Source of the DNA: BCD1 sp965230565
GTDB taxonomy: Bacteria > Bacteroidota > Bacteroidia > Chitinophagales > Saprospiraceae
Length of the DNA: 64,000 nucleotides
NCBI GenBank assembly: GCA_965230565.1
Contig: CBDDLH010000001.1
Span: 1 to 64,000, forward strand
Direction: 5' to 3'
The notes beneath the pieces are model-generated. The model did not search any database. It was not told where the DNA came from and saw nothing but the letters and a program-made list of their open reading frames with translations. Each line of letters opens with the position of its first letter. The first letter of the stretch is position 1. Both the position numbers and the translations under genes were made by a program. Below, piece by piece: positions 16,559-25,745 of the stretch.

Positions 16559-17428
16559 TTAAAAATTAAACTTGCCGTTACTGTTTTTTGCTGCAGAATC
16601 CGAAAGGATCCTTTCAATGGTATCCCAGTGTTCGACGATCTTACCATCTTCTATTCTGAAGATATCGTAGAATGAAACTTTTTCCTTCATAAAAACCCCT
16701 TCTGACACGGATAAGACGAAGTTACCTTCTCCCAGGATGATGTGATTCTTTTCATAAATCATCGGCATTCCTGCCTCTGTCAAAGCTGCGATAGCCTCAC
16801 CTAGCCCTGCCAATCCATCTTTTACCCCGGGGTTGTGCTGATGGTAGGTTTCAGTTGAAATATAGTCGGTGATTTTATCGGGGTTAGCCCCCATCAGAAT
16901 GTCGTCTACAAAGTTTTTGACGAGGGTTTTATTGGCTTGGGTTTTATCGAGATCGGTAATCTCTACAGATCCGTCAATCTGACTTCTGCCGGAGGCTGTT
17001 TCGGAAACTTTTTCCTGGAGGTTATCCCAGTGTTCGACGATCAGTCCATTTTCAAAACGGAAAATATCGATACCGATTTTAGGTCCGAAAAAGTTGTAGT
17101 CCGTATGAGCTACGACGTAGTTGCCATCTTCCCAAACTCTAATGGTATTAACTCTTGTACTACCTTCCGGTAATTGCTGCATAACCGCCCCGAAACCAGC
17201 CAGGCCATCCGCAACAGCCTGATTGTGTTGGATGTATTTTTCAGGATTGATGTAAGCGATTGGTTCATGGGCACCGGTTTCGATGCTTTTCAAAAGCTCT
17301 CTTACTTTTTGCTTGTTTGATACTTCCACTTTTTTTTCTTTTTGAGTTGTTTGTAAATGATTTTCTTGTGTTTGTCCACATGCGCTCACGGCAAAGGTGA
17401 GCAGGATGATTAATGCTAAATTCTTCAT
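16559..17428 (-). CDS. Lipoprotein with two tandem SnoaL-like domains
   Basis: 289 aa. The signal MKNLALIILLTFAVSAC has its lipobox Cys at 17. Two homologous NTF2-fold domains follow: about 42-150 (YINPEKYIQHNQAVADGLAG, FRFENGLIVEHWDNLQE) and about 165-280 (ISTETYHQHNPGVKDGLAGL, FRIEDGKIVEHWDTIERIL). Both keep the HN and EHWD motifs typical of SnoaL-like proteins, several of which are aldol cyclases or epoxide hydrolases. The internal duplication is obvious by eye. The role here is unknown. It lies downstream of an AraC-type regulator on the same strand, with a repeat element (17533-17702) between. Confidence 0.85.
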   Translation of the reverse strand: MKNLALIILLTFAVSACGQTQENHLQTTQKEKKVEVSNKQKVRELLKSIETGAHEPIAYINPEKYIQHNQAVADGLAGFGAVMQQLPEGSTRVNTIRVWEDGNYVVAHTDYNFFGPKIGIDIFRFENGLIVEHWDNLQEKVSETASGRSQIDGSVEITDLDKTQANKTLVKNFVDDILMGANPDKITDYISTETYHQHNPGVKDGLAGLGEAIAALTEAGMPMIYEKNHIILGEGNFVLSVSEGVFMKEKVSFYDIFRIEDGKIVEHWDTIERILSDSAAKNSNGKFNF

Positions 17429-17532
17429 TGATCTGTTGTTTAATTTTTATGATGCAAAGATGGGTCATCAAAGAAGAGTGGGAAAGGTAAGATAACGCCC
17501 TTGTATGATACTTTTACTCCTTTAGGGATAGA

Positions 17533-17702
17533 GATTGCGTACCTACAGCACGCAGTGGTTTCGACATGTCTGGCCGTTACCGGGATTTGGCCCCGAATGG
17601 GGCCAGGGGCTAAAGTAACCAGATAATTACAATAGCTCCAGAAAGGTTCCTGTTCGGTTACAGCCAAAGCTGGGAACGGTGCGTGTCAGAGGTACGCCAT
17701 AA
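17533..17702. repeat. Multi-hairpin element (copy I)
   Basis: The left end (ttgcgtacctacagcac) and the right end (gaggtacgccat) are inverted versions of the element ends. The interior has the shared spacer gttaccgggatttgg and the hairpin GGCCCC-GAAT-GGGGCC (17589-17604). It occupies most of the gap between the AraC gene and the SnoaL gene. Confidence 0.65.
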
Positions 17703-17722
17703 ATCAAACGGAAAGAAAAAAT

Positions 17723-18583
17723 CTAAAACTGCTCGCGGAACTCAGAAGGTGTAGTCCCAGTATATTTACGGAAGTATTTAATAAAATTGGTAGGCTCGTC
17801 ATAACCAAGTTCGTAGGCAATGCTTTTGATAGGTTGGTGGCTGTGAACAAGTAAACGTTTGGCTTCGAGCAGCACCCGTTCATTGATGATCTGTTTAGGC
17901 GTTTTATCGAGTAAGGTAGTGGTAGCTTTGTGAAGTTGCTTTTCCGAGATGCTCAATTCGGAGGCGTACTTTTTGACCGATTTTTCCTTACGGAAATTTG
18001 CTTCCAACAAGTCCTTGAACAAAATCAGACAATCCAGATTTGCACTCGGCTTCAACTCCTCAAAACCCTGTTTTCGCATCTCTCTTTCAGCCTGAAGCAG
18101 CAATACGTGCAATAAATTCTGAAGAATATTGTATTGAACATTATCCTGGTCTCTTTGGAATTCAATGTCCATGGCATCAAAAATCCGTTTGAGATCAGGA
18201 GTGATCTTAACCTTGGCTATACCATATAAGTCACTGAATAAAATGCTGGAATGCAGAAACTGAGCGTCCTGATCGTTCATACAAAAAAAGCTATCTGTAA
18301 AGAGTAGCCCTTTACCTTTATATTTGCCTTTTTCATCAAACCTATTCACACAATTATGCGCGATAAAAATGACAGAGTTATCCTCAATTGTTATCGGATG
18401 AAAATCGACAAAGTGAGTACCCTCGCCTTTTTCTACCCATAGCACATGGTAAAATTGAGCCCGGTGAGGAACAGTCATGATCCTTTTATAAGATTCAAAT
18501 ACTATGGACATGTCCAGAATTTCAAATTCCAGTTTCAGCCCGTCTTTAAACTCATATTTTTTTATGATGTCTTTGTTTTTCAT
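17723..18583 (-). CDS. AraC-family transcriptional regulator
   Basis: 286 aa. An N-terminal cupin-like sensing domain (HRAQFYHVLWVEKGEGTHFV, PITIEDNSVIFIAHNCVNRF) is followed by a C-terminal double helix-turn-helix (about 185-286: SVKKYASELSISEKQLHKAT, then PIKSIAYELGYDEPTNFIKY and FRKYTGTTPSEFREQF). The last part is the classical AraC signature. The ligand is unknown. The DUF3817 gene upstream ends 65 nt before it and the SnoaL gene follows it on the same strand; a regulatory link to either is possible but not shown. Confidence 0.93.
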   Translation of the reverse strand: MKNKDIIKKYEFKDGLKLEFEILDMSIVFESYKRIMTVPHRAQFYHVLWVEKGEGTHFVDFHPITIEDNSVIFIAHNCVNRFDEKGKYKGKGLLFTDSFFCMNDQDAQFLHSSILFSDLYGIAKVKITPDLKRIFDAMDIEFQRDQDNVQYNILQNLLHVLLLQAEREMRKQGFEELKPSANLDCLILFKDLLEANFRKEKSVKKYASELSISEKQLHKATTTLLDKTPKQIINERVLLEAKRLLVHSHQPIKSIAYELGYDEPTNFIKYFRKYTGTTPSEFREQF

Positions 18584-18648
18584 AAAAATGTCTTCAGGAA
18601 AGATCTTGGGCTCACCAGGGCTTTTCCCGGTATCAGGTACCTAATGGT

Positions 18649-19014
18649 TTATCCAGCCGCAACCCTAAAAATTTTCTTGTCTGCCCAAAAGGTACCAAAA
18701 GGAATGACAGACGCTGCCAGTGCAAAGAAAGTTGTCTTCAGGTTCCAGTTAAAAGCAAACTTTGCCTGAACAACAATCGCCACATAAAGTATAAATAATA
18801 CCCCGTGCATCATACCAATAACATAATTGGGCTGATGCATTCCCACGAGGTATTTTAATGGCATGGTAATAAATAAAATGACCAACAGGGAAACTCCTTC
18901 CAGCAAGGCAATAGCGCGTAATCTTTTAATAGTGGTATTCAACGATTTTGTATTTTTTGTTTGGAAAAGGCCGCAAGGTAAGAAGTTATCACGGTGATCT
19001 GAGTCTGTAATCAT
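18649..19014 (-). CDS. DUF3817-family membrane protein
   Basis: 121 aa at most. The conserved DUF3817 part begins near residue 28: TTIKRLRAIALLEGVSLLVI, then FITMPLKYLVGMHQPNYVIG, MMHGVLFILYVAIVVQ and PFGTFWADKKIF. Three TM segments. The family (YdzA-like) has no known function. The first 25 residues (MITDSDHRDNFLPCGLFQTK) are not family-like, so the true start may be the TTG shortly before TTIKRL. It starts 4 nt after the stop of 19019-19927 if the upstream ATG is used, which suggests co-transcription. Confidence 0.8.
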   Translation of the reverse strand: MITDSDHRDNFLPCGLFQTKNTKSLNTTIKRLRAIALLEGVSLLVILFITMPLKYLVGMHQPNYVIGMMHGVLFILYVAIVVQAKFAFNWNLKTTFFALAASVIPFGTFWADKKIFRVAAG

Positions 19015-19018
19015 ACTT

Positions 19019-19927
19019 TTAACGCACCCTTTCTATTTTTCGGGTTTCATGGTCATATGTATAACTATTCATCATTTCATCGAATAACAACATGGTTTTC
19101 CGATCATCCAGTTTATAAGCATAAAACAGACATTTTATACCCTCCGGTTTCTCGGCCCGACCAATAAATCTCTCCCGCATGTCCTTTCCTATTATCCGGA
19201 TGTACCTGTAATTTATTGGCAGGACTTCATTGCCATCCATATCAACTACGCCCCATATATAATCATTATCTTTTGTGATTCGAACGGTGATAAGATTTAC
19301 GTTTTTATAATCCTCAAAGTCTTGAGTTTGCATGCCCAATGGCGAATTACTATCCTGATTATAAATATTGAAATGAGTATATGGACCCAGTTTTTTATTG
19401 GTAAAGGGATTAAAAAGGTAATACTCCTCATTTGCCCCGTCTTCAGCAATCAGGGCTATTAAATTGGAATTATTGATATAGCCAATATTTTCAAAGGTTG
19501 TATCAAATATCAGATCTCCTTTCAGCCTGTACAAAGCACTTCTGATACGATTGTTTTCCAGAATATCTGTTTTCACAACGGTTTTGGTGTGTTTATCAAA
19601 TTGAAGTTGAAAACAGTCTATAAAGCCAAAAATTTTGTTCCCGTTGCTATCGAATATGGCTTTTTGATTGGTTGTATTTCGAACCAGGTAATATTCCCAG
19701 GGCGTTGGGTTTTTGTAATTTTCTGACGGAGGAAGTGTCTGTCTTCCGGTATCGTGAAGTACTCTGATCTCCCGGTAGACAGTATCTATAAGTAGCGTTC
19801 CGTTTGCTGACACTACCCCAAAATGATGATCATTGGTTTGGACGATTTGACTGGTTGTAACCGAGCGTTGAGCGTTACAAGCTATGAATAAAAAAGTCAT
19901 CAAAAATAATGGAAATATTCTTTTCAT
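19019..19927 (-). CDS. Lipoprotein with WG-repeat-like segments
   Basis: 302 aa. The signal is MKRIFPLFLMTFLFIAC. The mature protein has several short beta units that resemble WG repeats: HHFGVVSANGTLLIDTVYRE, NQKAIFDSNGNKIFGFIDCF and DYIWGVVDMDGNEVLPINYR. WG-repeat proteins often form beta-propeller-like or solenoid surfaces; the role is unknown. It lies directly upstream of the DUF3817 gene. Confidence 0.6.
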   Translation of the reverse strand: MKRIFPLFLMTFLFIACNAQRSVTTSQIVQTNDHHFGVVSANGTLLIDTVYREIRVLHDTGRQTLPPSENYKNPTPWEYYLVRNTTNQKAIFDSNGNKIFGFIDCFQLQFDKHTKTVVKTDILENNRIRSALYRLKGDLIFDTTFENIGYINNSNLIALIAEDGANEEYYLFNPFTNKKLGPYTHFNIYNQDSNSPLGMQTQDFEDYKNVNLITVRITKDNDYIWGVVDMDGNEVLPINYRYIRIIGKDMRERFIGRAEKPEGIKCLFYAYKLDDRKTMLLFDEMMNSYTYDHETRKIERVR

Positions 19928-20027
19928 ATTTTTTCTTTATTCTCTAAATGTTTAACCACTTCTCCAGTTCAACCTTGAATCCATTCGGGCCACGAGTTTT
20001 CCGTCCCAAAAAATTAATTCAAAGAAA

Positions 20028-20381
20028 TTATTCCGGGTTTGGACTTGCGTATTTGTATATCATCACTCCTGAGACCAGGATAGTAGACACAAAAAAGGAC
20101 AGACCTACCACGAGTAATTTTCGGGCATCTGCATTAAAAACGGGGAACTCATTTAACTCTGACATCATTGCCAGTAACATATAAAAGCTGGCCAAAATCA
20201 AAAGTCCCGGAATCACAATACCAATGACCCGACTCTTAAAAAATAATTGAAGGATCAATATTGCCAGCAATCCTATGGCTACCGGGTTGAAAACCATGGC
20301 GGTGGAAACCCAATAAAAAATAACTGCGGCGATCAGCAAGTATTCGGGAAGGTTGAGAAAGCGTTTTGTTAAGTTTTGCAT
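20028..20381 (-). CDS. Small membrane protein of unknown function
   Basis: 117 aa from the preferred ATG at 20381 (MQNLTKRFLNLPEYLLIAAV); a longer form from 20441 adds 20 polar residues. Four hydrophobic segments: LLIAAVIFYWVSTAMVF, AIGLLAILILQLFF, IVIPGLLILASFYMLLAMM and LLVVGLSFFVSTILVSGVMI. No motif was recognised. It stands alone between the WG lipoprotein gene and the serine hydrolase gene. Confidence 0.6.
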   Translation of the reverse strand: MQNLTKRFLNLPEYLLIAAVIFYWVSTAMVFNPVAIGLLAILILQLFFKSRVIGIVIPGLLILASFYMLLAMMSELNEFPVFNADARKLLVVGLSFFVSTILVSGVMIYKYASPNPE

Positions 20382-20499
20382 TTGAAAATAAGTTAAGTGT
20401 CTAATTAAGGATTTCAGTGGTGTCAGTTTTTTAACTCTCAATTGCTCTTTCTTGTTTTACTTTTTGAAATTTTAAGCTTTTTCAAAAGGTGTCATCAAT

Positions 20500-21690
20500 C
20501 TACTCTGCCATTATCATAAACAACTCCTTACGCAATTCCTGCAACTCATCTCCCAAAGCAGACGGCAGATTGGTCCCATAATTAAAAGTAGCCGCAAAAA
20601 TAGTGTTGTTATGAGGATAAAAACTCAGGTTGGCTGAATATCCGATATCACCACCTGCATGTCCGTATGCGGGGATGGATTCATCAAAAACATCTCTTTG
20701 TTCGTTGTGAATGGACCCGAAACTGGACCTCCATGAACCATTTGGAGTACCTACGGTATTATTTAAAATAAAATCCAGATTGTCCGGTGTGGTCAGTGTC
20801 TTTTCCCGCAGGAGGGCATTGATAAATTTGTACATATCCGTCACAGTTGAATAAACACCTGTATAACCATTTCCGCTACCGGGATTGAGGTTGGAAATGT
20901 TTTGAATACTGCCACCGTCGTTATTCAAATCCAGATATCCTTGTGCCAAATGATCTAATGGGAAGTTTTCGCTGTAATCATAATAAATGGTATTGTCCAT
21001 CCCCAAAGGATTGAGGATCCTGGATTTTAAAAATTCTCCATGTGGTTGTCCTGATACGACTTCAATAATCATTCCGGCAAGCAGGGTATTGGAATTGGAA
21101 TAATTCAATTCCTCTCCCGGGAGATTAGTCGCAGGTTTGCCTTCGATATAATTCAGGATCTCTTCCTCCGTCCAGACCTTTGTCATATCATTGATCACTG
21201 CCAGATTATACCCAAGATCACGGGCAATATCATAGATTCCGGAGGTATGATTGAGCAGCATTCCAACGGTAATATCATTTCCATTTTCAATATTTTCGGC
21301 CACTTCAGGAATATATTTGCTGATCTTATCATCAATACTAAGTGCCCCATCCTGGATCAGTTGCCAAACCAGGGTACCCATAAACATCTTGGTCACTGAC
21401 CCGAGTTTATTGATATGACAGGGCTGCATTTCGATCCCGTTTTCAATATCCGCCATTCCGGAAGAAGCGATCCAGAATCCATCGTCATCATTGATCAATA
21501 CAGTCATTCCAGGAATTCCCCGGGCCGTGTATTTATCCATGATCGATTGAATGTCTGCAGCCTTGGGATGTGATGGATTGATAACAAAAGAAGTATCGTC
21601 GACACAGGTAGTTGTCGGTTGAATGGACACTTTTTCGCATCCAAACATCAATAGTATAAAAACAAAAAGGAATATATTTCGTGAGTTCAT
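20500..21690 (-). CDS. Class C beta-lactamase-type serine hydrolase, lipoprotein
   Basis: 396 aa. The lipoprotein signal ends at Cys18 (FILLMFGCEKV). The fold of class C beta-lactamases, DD-peptidases and related esterases is shown by SxxK at 98-101 (LGSVTKMFMG), YxN at 197-199 (LNYSNSN) and a C-terminal HxG (YGHAGGDIGYS). HTSGIYD is also typical. Such lipoproteins usually act as peptidases or esterases in the periplasm, and resistance should not be assumed. It starts 30 nt after the stop of the outer-membrane protein 21721-22323, so both are probably co-transcribed. Confidence 0.88.
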   Translation of the reverse strand: MNSRNIFLFVFILLMFGCEKVSIQPTTTCVDDTSFVINPSHPKAADIQSIMDKYTARGIPGMTVLINDDDGFWIASSGMADIENGIEMQPCHINKLGSVTKMFMGTLVWQLIQDGALSIDDKISKYIPEVAENIENGNDITVGMLLNHTSGIYDIARDLGYNLAVINDMTKVWTEEEILNYIEGKPATNLPGEELNYSNSNTLLAGMIIEVVSGQPHGEFLKSRILNPLGMDNTIYYDYSENFPLDHLAQGYLDLNNDGGSIQNISNLNPGSGNGYTGVYSTVTDMYKFINALLREKTLTTPDNLDFILNNTVGTPNGSWRSSFGSIHNEQRDVFDESIPAYGHAGGDIGYSANLSFYPHNNTIFAATFNYGTNLPSALGDELQELRKELFMIMAE

Positions 21691-21720
21691 TTTTCTTTTT
21701 TGAAAGTTAAAAACCGTGAG

Positions 21721-22323
21721 TTATAGCCCAAATGAAAACCCTACCCGCAAAGGAGCATATGCAATAACCGGAACCGTCTCCTGCACAAAAACACCCTGGA
21801 TCTGTAATCGGTAGTCCAGGAAGAATGTCGTCTTTTTATCCTTAATAATGGTCCAGGGCGTTTCAAAACTGACAGAAGGTCCTAAGGAAATCAACCAGTT
21901 GTGGCGAACAGGAAAGTTATCCACTTCGTACTGATTGGTAACCGCATTCCAATCCAGGGAATTGAGATCAGAAACGGACATCACATAACCGCCACCAATC
22001 GCCAAAGGTGTAATGGCCAGGCCGTTGTCCAATTTGAGTTTATACCCAACTTCCGTAAATAACTGAAACGCCTTTTGCAGGTCTCGATGATAGAAAAATC
22101 CGAGATTGCCGGTTTGTATGAACTCGTGACGTTTGTTTTTATTCCACTTCATGGATACCCCGGCATTCACCCCCGGATGGATAGTTGAAAAGGAAGGTAC
22201 TATCAAACTCGCCGGATACTGGCCCACGCTGAGATGAAACGCCAGTTTGTCCGACCGGACTTCATCCTGCGCAAAAGCTCCATAACCTAATGCCATGGCC
22301 AGGCACAAAAAAATAACTCTCAT
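21721..22323 (-). CDS. Predicted outer-membrane beta-barrel protein, function unknown
   Basis: 200 aa with a signal peptide (MRVIFLCLAMALGYGAFA). The rest alternates short amphipathic strands and turns (FHLSVGQYPASLIV, EFIQTGNLGFFYHRDLQKAF, WLISLGPSVSFETPWTII, TTFFLDYRLQIQGVFV) and ends in the aromatic-hydrophobic stretch LRVGFSFGL, as outer-membrane barrels do. No catalytic motif. Upstream partner of the serine hydrolase 20500-21690. Confidence 0.65.
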   Translation of the reverse strand: MRVIFLCLAMALGYGAFAQDEVRSDKLAFHLSVGQYPASLIVPSFSTIHPGVNAGVSMKWNKNKRHEFIQTGNLGFFYHRDLQKAFQLFTEVGYKLKLDNGLAITPLAIGGGYVMSVSDLNSLDWNAVTNQYEVDNFPVRHNWLISLGPSVSFETPWTIIKDKKTTFFLDYRLQIQGVFVQETVPVIAYAPLRVGFSFGL

Positions 22324-22487
22324 TTAATACTCAGTTGATGAAAAATGCAAATATAGGAGAAAATTAATTGGAGGTTGGGAGGGCGCAGAGGATGGAACCT
22401 GCCTTTGCCGGCAGGCAGGCGCGGGTTTGAACGGGTTTGACGGATTGGGGTGGATTTTTTAAGAAGATTGGTTCGCAAGGAAGGTTG

Positions 22488-23243
22488 TTAGAATTTGACC
22501 CTTGCTTCACCCAATTGTTTGTAGTTAATTTTTCCAGAGAATTCATTTGAACAAACATTTTCTGGCCAGGCAAACACTACTCGTAAAGTTGTTTCATAGT
22601 CCCCATGAAATAATTTGCAGGAGGTTATAGCCATTTCATTGGGTGGTAAAAAATAGTTTGACAAACCTGTTCCACAAGGGTAGTAATATTCCCTTTGAAT
22701 AGCTCTCCAGTTTCCGATACTATCTTTTGCCTCAATAAGTAAATTGATAAAACTTCCATAGCCGATTTTAAGAGTGTCCTGAGAAACATTTTTTATAAAT
22801 ACAGGATAGGATTTTATTTTTTTCCCATACTGATGATCCACCCAATCTTCATACTTCACTTCGTCACCCAGGCCGGGTGGTGGAGGTGGAGGAAGGGCGA
22901 ACTTATTAAGAGAGGCAATAAACCTGGAGGTATCTACAAAAATGCTTAATGCTGAGCTATCTGGCCTTTTATATTGATCCCAATCTATGGTGGAATACTG
23001 ATTGTAATTAGCATCATGATCAATAGAAACAACATCTTTTTGAACTCCCATATATAATGGATAGAATACTGCAGTGGAAACAAACCAAGCTGTATCAGGG
23101 TGCAGGGCATGAGCTAGTGTGTCAATTAATTCAATTGATGAAAACAACCTATTATCCAACTCGGCATTTAAGTCGAATTGATTTTCAGCATTTGAACAAG
23201 CTGCTAATCCCAACAATAGAAGGAAAATCCATTTATTCATCAT
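22488..23243 (-). CDS. Lipoprotein of unknown function
   Basis: 251 aa from ATG 23243 (MMNKWIFLLLLGLAACSNAE, lipobox LAAC); a 10-residue longer form starts at 23273. The middle holds a proline run (FALPPPPPPGLGDEVKYEDW). The C-terminal half is beta-rich (YPVFIKNVSQDTLKIGYGSF, NLLIEAKDSIGNWRAIQREY), like an immunoglobulin-type module. Not recognised as a named family. The 3' flank contains a GC-rich hairpin (gcctttgccggcaggcaggc near 22402). Confidence 0.55.
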   Translation of the reverse strand: MMNKWIFLLLLGLAACSNAENQFDLNAELDNRLFSSIELIDTLAHALHPDTAWFVSTAVFYPLYMGVQKDVVSIDHDANYNQYSTIDWDQYKRPDSSALSIFVDTSRFIASLNKFALPPPPPPGLGDEVKYEDWVDHQYGKKIKSYPVFIKNVSQDTLKIGYGSFINLLIEAKDSIGNWRAIQREYYYPCGTGLSNYFLPPNEMAITSCKLFHGDYETTLRVVFAWPENVCSNEFSGKINYKQLGEARVKF

Positions 23244-23323
23244 AAAACCTTTTTTGAAAGATGAATAAATCAATGAATTTGGTGTTTCTTTTTATAGTAA
23301 ATATAAACAGGTTAAAACCTGTG

Positions 23324-23845
23324 CTACTTATCTTTGGAATAACGCCCAGACATACACCCATAATCCCCATAATTCATCAGCTTCCACTTGCCTTTTGGGT
23401 CTCGGACCACAGCCCTGAACCTCAAGCTGCAATCAATGCCCTGGTGATGGAAAAAGATTTCCATTTTGCCACCTTCAATGCCATCTTGGGTCTCTGTTTC
23501 AGATTCCACCCGGAGAATCTCTACTTTCGACCAATCGATTTCCTGGCTCAGGCTGTCGTTACTGATGCGCCTCCAGGCAATGCGCTTGAACAATTCAGGG
23601 GAGTTTTCTTCCATGGCTTTAAAAGCCTCCTGCCTTTGGGTATAATTCATTCGTCCCTGCTTATCCATAAGTTTGTTCATGAATTTCCTGCTGGGCAAAA
23701 ATTCTTTTTTAAATGAGTCAAAATCATCTTTGGCAAGGTTGGCCACCAGTCGGTCGGCAAAGTCTTCCACGGATTCTTCCCTGGCGCAGCCAACAAAAAA
23801 TACTCCGGCAACAAAAAGAATAATAAGATTTTTTAACATGATCAT
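23324..23845 (-). CDS. Small lipoprotein of unknown function
   Basis: About 173 aa from the ATG at 23845. The signal is MIMLKNLIILFVAGVFFVGC. The first half of the mature part is helical and charged (SVEDFADRLVANLAKDDFDS, MNKLMDKQGRMNYTQRQEAF). The second half is beta (ILRVESETETQDGIEGGKME, DCSLRFRAVVRDPKGKWKLM), like an NTF2- or cystatin-like fold. It starts 4 nt after the stop of 23850-24350, so the two genes are translated as a unit. Confidence 0.6.
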   Translation of the reverse strand: MIMLKNLIILFVAGVFFVGCAREESVEDFADRLVANLAKDDFDSFKKEFLPSRKFMNKLMDKQGRMNYTQRQEAFKAMEENSPELFKRIAWRRISNDSLSQEIDWSKVEILRVESETETQDGIEGGKMEIFFHHQGIDCSLRFRAVVRDPKGKWKLMNYGDYGCMSGRYSKDK

Positions 23846-23849
23846 TTGG

Positions 23850-24350
23850 TTATTGTAAAGTGTCGATATTTTCATGGGTTCGGGAATTCTGAACAGAATC
23901 GATCAGGCGGATCATTTCATTTTCCAACTCCTCTAATTGTCCGGCATCCATTTGATCCTGAATGTTGTCGCTTTTTTTCAATCCGAAATCCGGGTTCATA
24001 TATACATGCAACCCTCCAAAAATCGCAATGGCCAGCACAACCCAAAAAGCCATTCGTTTAAAATCCTTCCGGGTGGTAAAAGCAATGATGTACTCCGGGT
24101 CTCTATCCGGAGGGACAGGCTTTTGAGATTCCTGCCATGCTTCGACGATCTCAAATCCTTCATAGGCCAGGTAGTAGGTATCTTCAGCATGTTCAAATTC
24201 GATAAGGTCCTCATTGATCAGGTCGGACAACAAATTTTCAAAACCGGCAACGTTCCTGCCTATTCGGGAAATATATTTTGTTTTCACACAATGGTTCTTT
24301 TCATTGTGCAAAGCCAGCAGGATTTTGATATGGTTGTCGGTTAAGGTCAT
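23850..24350 (-). CDS. Winged-helix-like domain joined to one TM segment, function unknown
   Basis: 166 aa. The N-terminal 65 residues (DNHIKILLALHNEKNHCVKT, KYISRIGRNVAGFENLLSDL, INEDLIEFEHAEDTYYLAYE) have the helix-helix-helix-wing pattern of a MarR/PadR-like winged helix. A TM helix (KRMAFWVVLAIAIFGGLHVY, about 104-123) follows, then a short acidic helical tail. It could be a membrane-tethered DNA-binding or signalling protein. A dispersed repeat begins right at the start codon, so the native promoter may have been displaced. Confidence 0.55.
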   Translation of the reverse strand: MTLTDNHIKILLALHNEKNHCVKTKYISRIGRNVAGFENLLSDLINEDLIEFEHAEDTYYLAYEGFEIVEAWQESQKPVPPDRDPEYIIAFTTRKDFKRMAFWVVLAIAIFGGLHVYMNPDFGLKKSDNIQDQMDAGQLEELENEMIRLIDSVQNSRTHENIDTLQ

Positions 24351-24433
24351 TTGACGTACCTACGGCACTTGGATGATTAGTATTCTTAACATGGCACTCT
24401 GTACCATGTTAAGATATGCCGTCGCTATGCGAC
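24350..24433. repeat. Multi-hairpin element, left part (copy B)
   Basis: Left end tgacgtacctacggcacttg, then hairpin 1 at 24388-24410 (AACATGGCAC-TCT-GTACCATGTT, one mismatch), spacer aagatatgcc, and hairpin 2 at 24421-24433 (GTCGC-TAT-GCGAC). The right half of the element is missing. It abuts the start codon of 23850-24350. Confidence 0.75.
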
Positions 24434-24501
24434 TTTCTTTAAGTTCGTAAATATTTAAATTTCAAAGGAATCCAATTCCATTACCCCAAATATCAGCATT
24501 T

Positions 24502-25551
24502 TTAAGCTAAGACTCCCGGAAAATATCTTTTCCTCAGCCAAAAAGAGACCCGGACAAGTAATATCAAAGCAGGAACTTCCACCAATGGGCCGATCACTCC
24601 GGCAAAAGCCTGGCCGGAATTGAGTCCAAAAACGGCAATCGCCACGGCAATGGCCAGTTCAAAATTATTTCCTGCTGCTGTGAAGGCCACGGAAGCCGTT
24701 TTGTCGTATTCGGCACCCATTGCTTTTGTAAAGAAAAACCCAATAATGAACATCAATGCGAAATAGATCAGCAGCGGAACGGCAATGATCAATACATCCA
24801 TTGGGATCTCAACAATCAATTCCCCCTTGAGTGAAAACATTACAATAATGGTAAACAACAAAGCGATCAGGGTCATCGGAGAAATGGCAGGTATAAATTT
24901 GGTGGAATACCACTTTTCCCCTTTAAGTCTCACCAAAATCAAACGGCTCAGAAAACCCATCACAAAAGGAATTCCCAGATAAATGGCCACACTTTCGGCA
25001 ATGGTAGCAATGGAAATATCTACGATCGCACCTTCAAACCCAAAATAGGGAGGCAGTACAGTTATGAAGATCCATGCATAAAAACTGTACGCAAATACCT
25101 GAAAAATACTATTGAGCGCCACCAGTCCGGCGCCATACTCACTGCTGCCCTCGGCAAGGTCATTCCAGACAAGCACCATGGCAATACAACGGGCCAGACC
25201 TATCAGAATCAACCCAACCATATACTCTGGATAATCCTTAAGGAAAACAATGGCCAGAAAAAACATCAGCACCGGGCCAACGATCCAATTCAATATTAAG
25301 GAGATGGATAATATCCTGGTATTCCGAAACACTTTTGGCAACAATGCATAGTTCACCTTGGCCAGCGGCGGATACATCATCAAAATTAATCCGATGGCAA
25401 TCGGGATATTCGTTGTTCCCCTACTGAATGAATTGATCACATCCGGAAAACCCGGAAAAAAGTATCCAATTCCAACGCCCAGGAGCATGGCTAAGAAGAT
25501 CCAGACGGTAAGGTTTTTATCGAGAAAGCTTAGTTTTTTTTGTGTGGACAT
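24502..25551 (-). CDS. acr3: ACR3-type arsenite efflux transporter
   Basis: 349 aa, about 10 TM segments, inner membrane. It exports As(III) with proton-motive force. Family marks: LARCIAMVLVWNDLAEG, with the Cys of TM4 at about 122 needed for transport in ACR3 proteins, and AAGNNFELAIAVAIAVFG in TM9 with the conserved Glu. Length is typical (330-370). It is the last gene of the arsR - phosphatase - acr3 set; 194 nt separate it from 25746, and this gap has no clear promoter. Confidence 0.95.
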   Translation of the reverse strand: MSTQKKLSFLDKNLTVWIFLAMLLGVGIGYFFPGFPDVINSFSRGTTNIPIAIGLILMMYPPLAKVNYALLPKVFRNTRILSISLILNWIVGPVLMFFLAIVFLKDYPEYMVGLILIGLARCIAMVLVWNDLAEGSSEYGAGLVALNSIFQVFAYSFYAWIFITVLPPYFGFEGAIVDISIATIAESVAIYLGIPFVMGFLSRLILVRLKGEKWYSTKFIPAISPMTLIALLFTIIVMFSLKGELIVEIPMDVLIIAVPLLIYFALMFIIGFFFTKAMGAEYDKTASVAFTAAGNNFELAIAVAIAVFGLNSGQAFAGVIGPLVEVPALILLVRVSFWLRKRYFPGVLA

Positions 25552-25745
25552 TTTATTTATGCGGGTTTAAGTAGATTAAATATGAATGTGTAAAATGTTC
25601 AGGAATTTCTTTTCTCCCTGATTAATAGGAATATTGGAAATTGGAAGGCGTGGTTGGAATTTACCCTTCTTCCAATTTTCCTCTTTTTCTGGTTCCTAAA
25701 TATCAATAGGAGACCTTTGAAAAAAAACAATTAGCAAATGAAAAA

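Noticed and set aside
20500..21690. Antibiotic-resistance class C beta-lactamase
   Set aside because: The SxxK, YxN and HxG motifs fit the whole serine-hydrolase family; the lipoprotein form and the HxG in place of KTG point to a peptidase or esterase.
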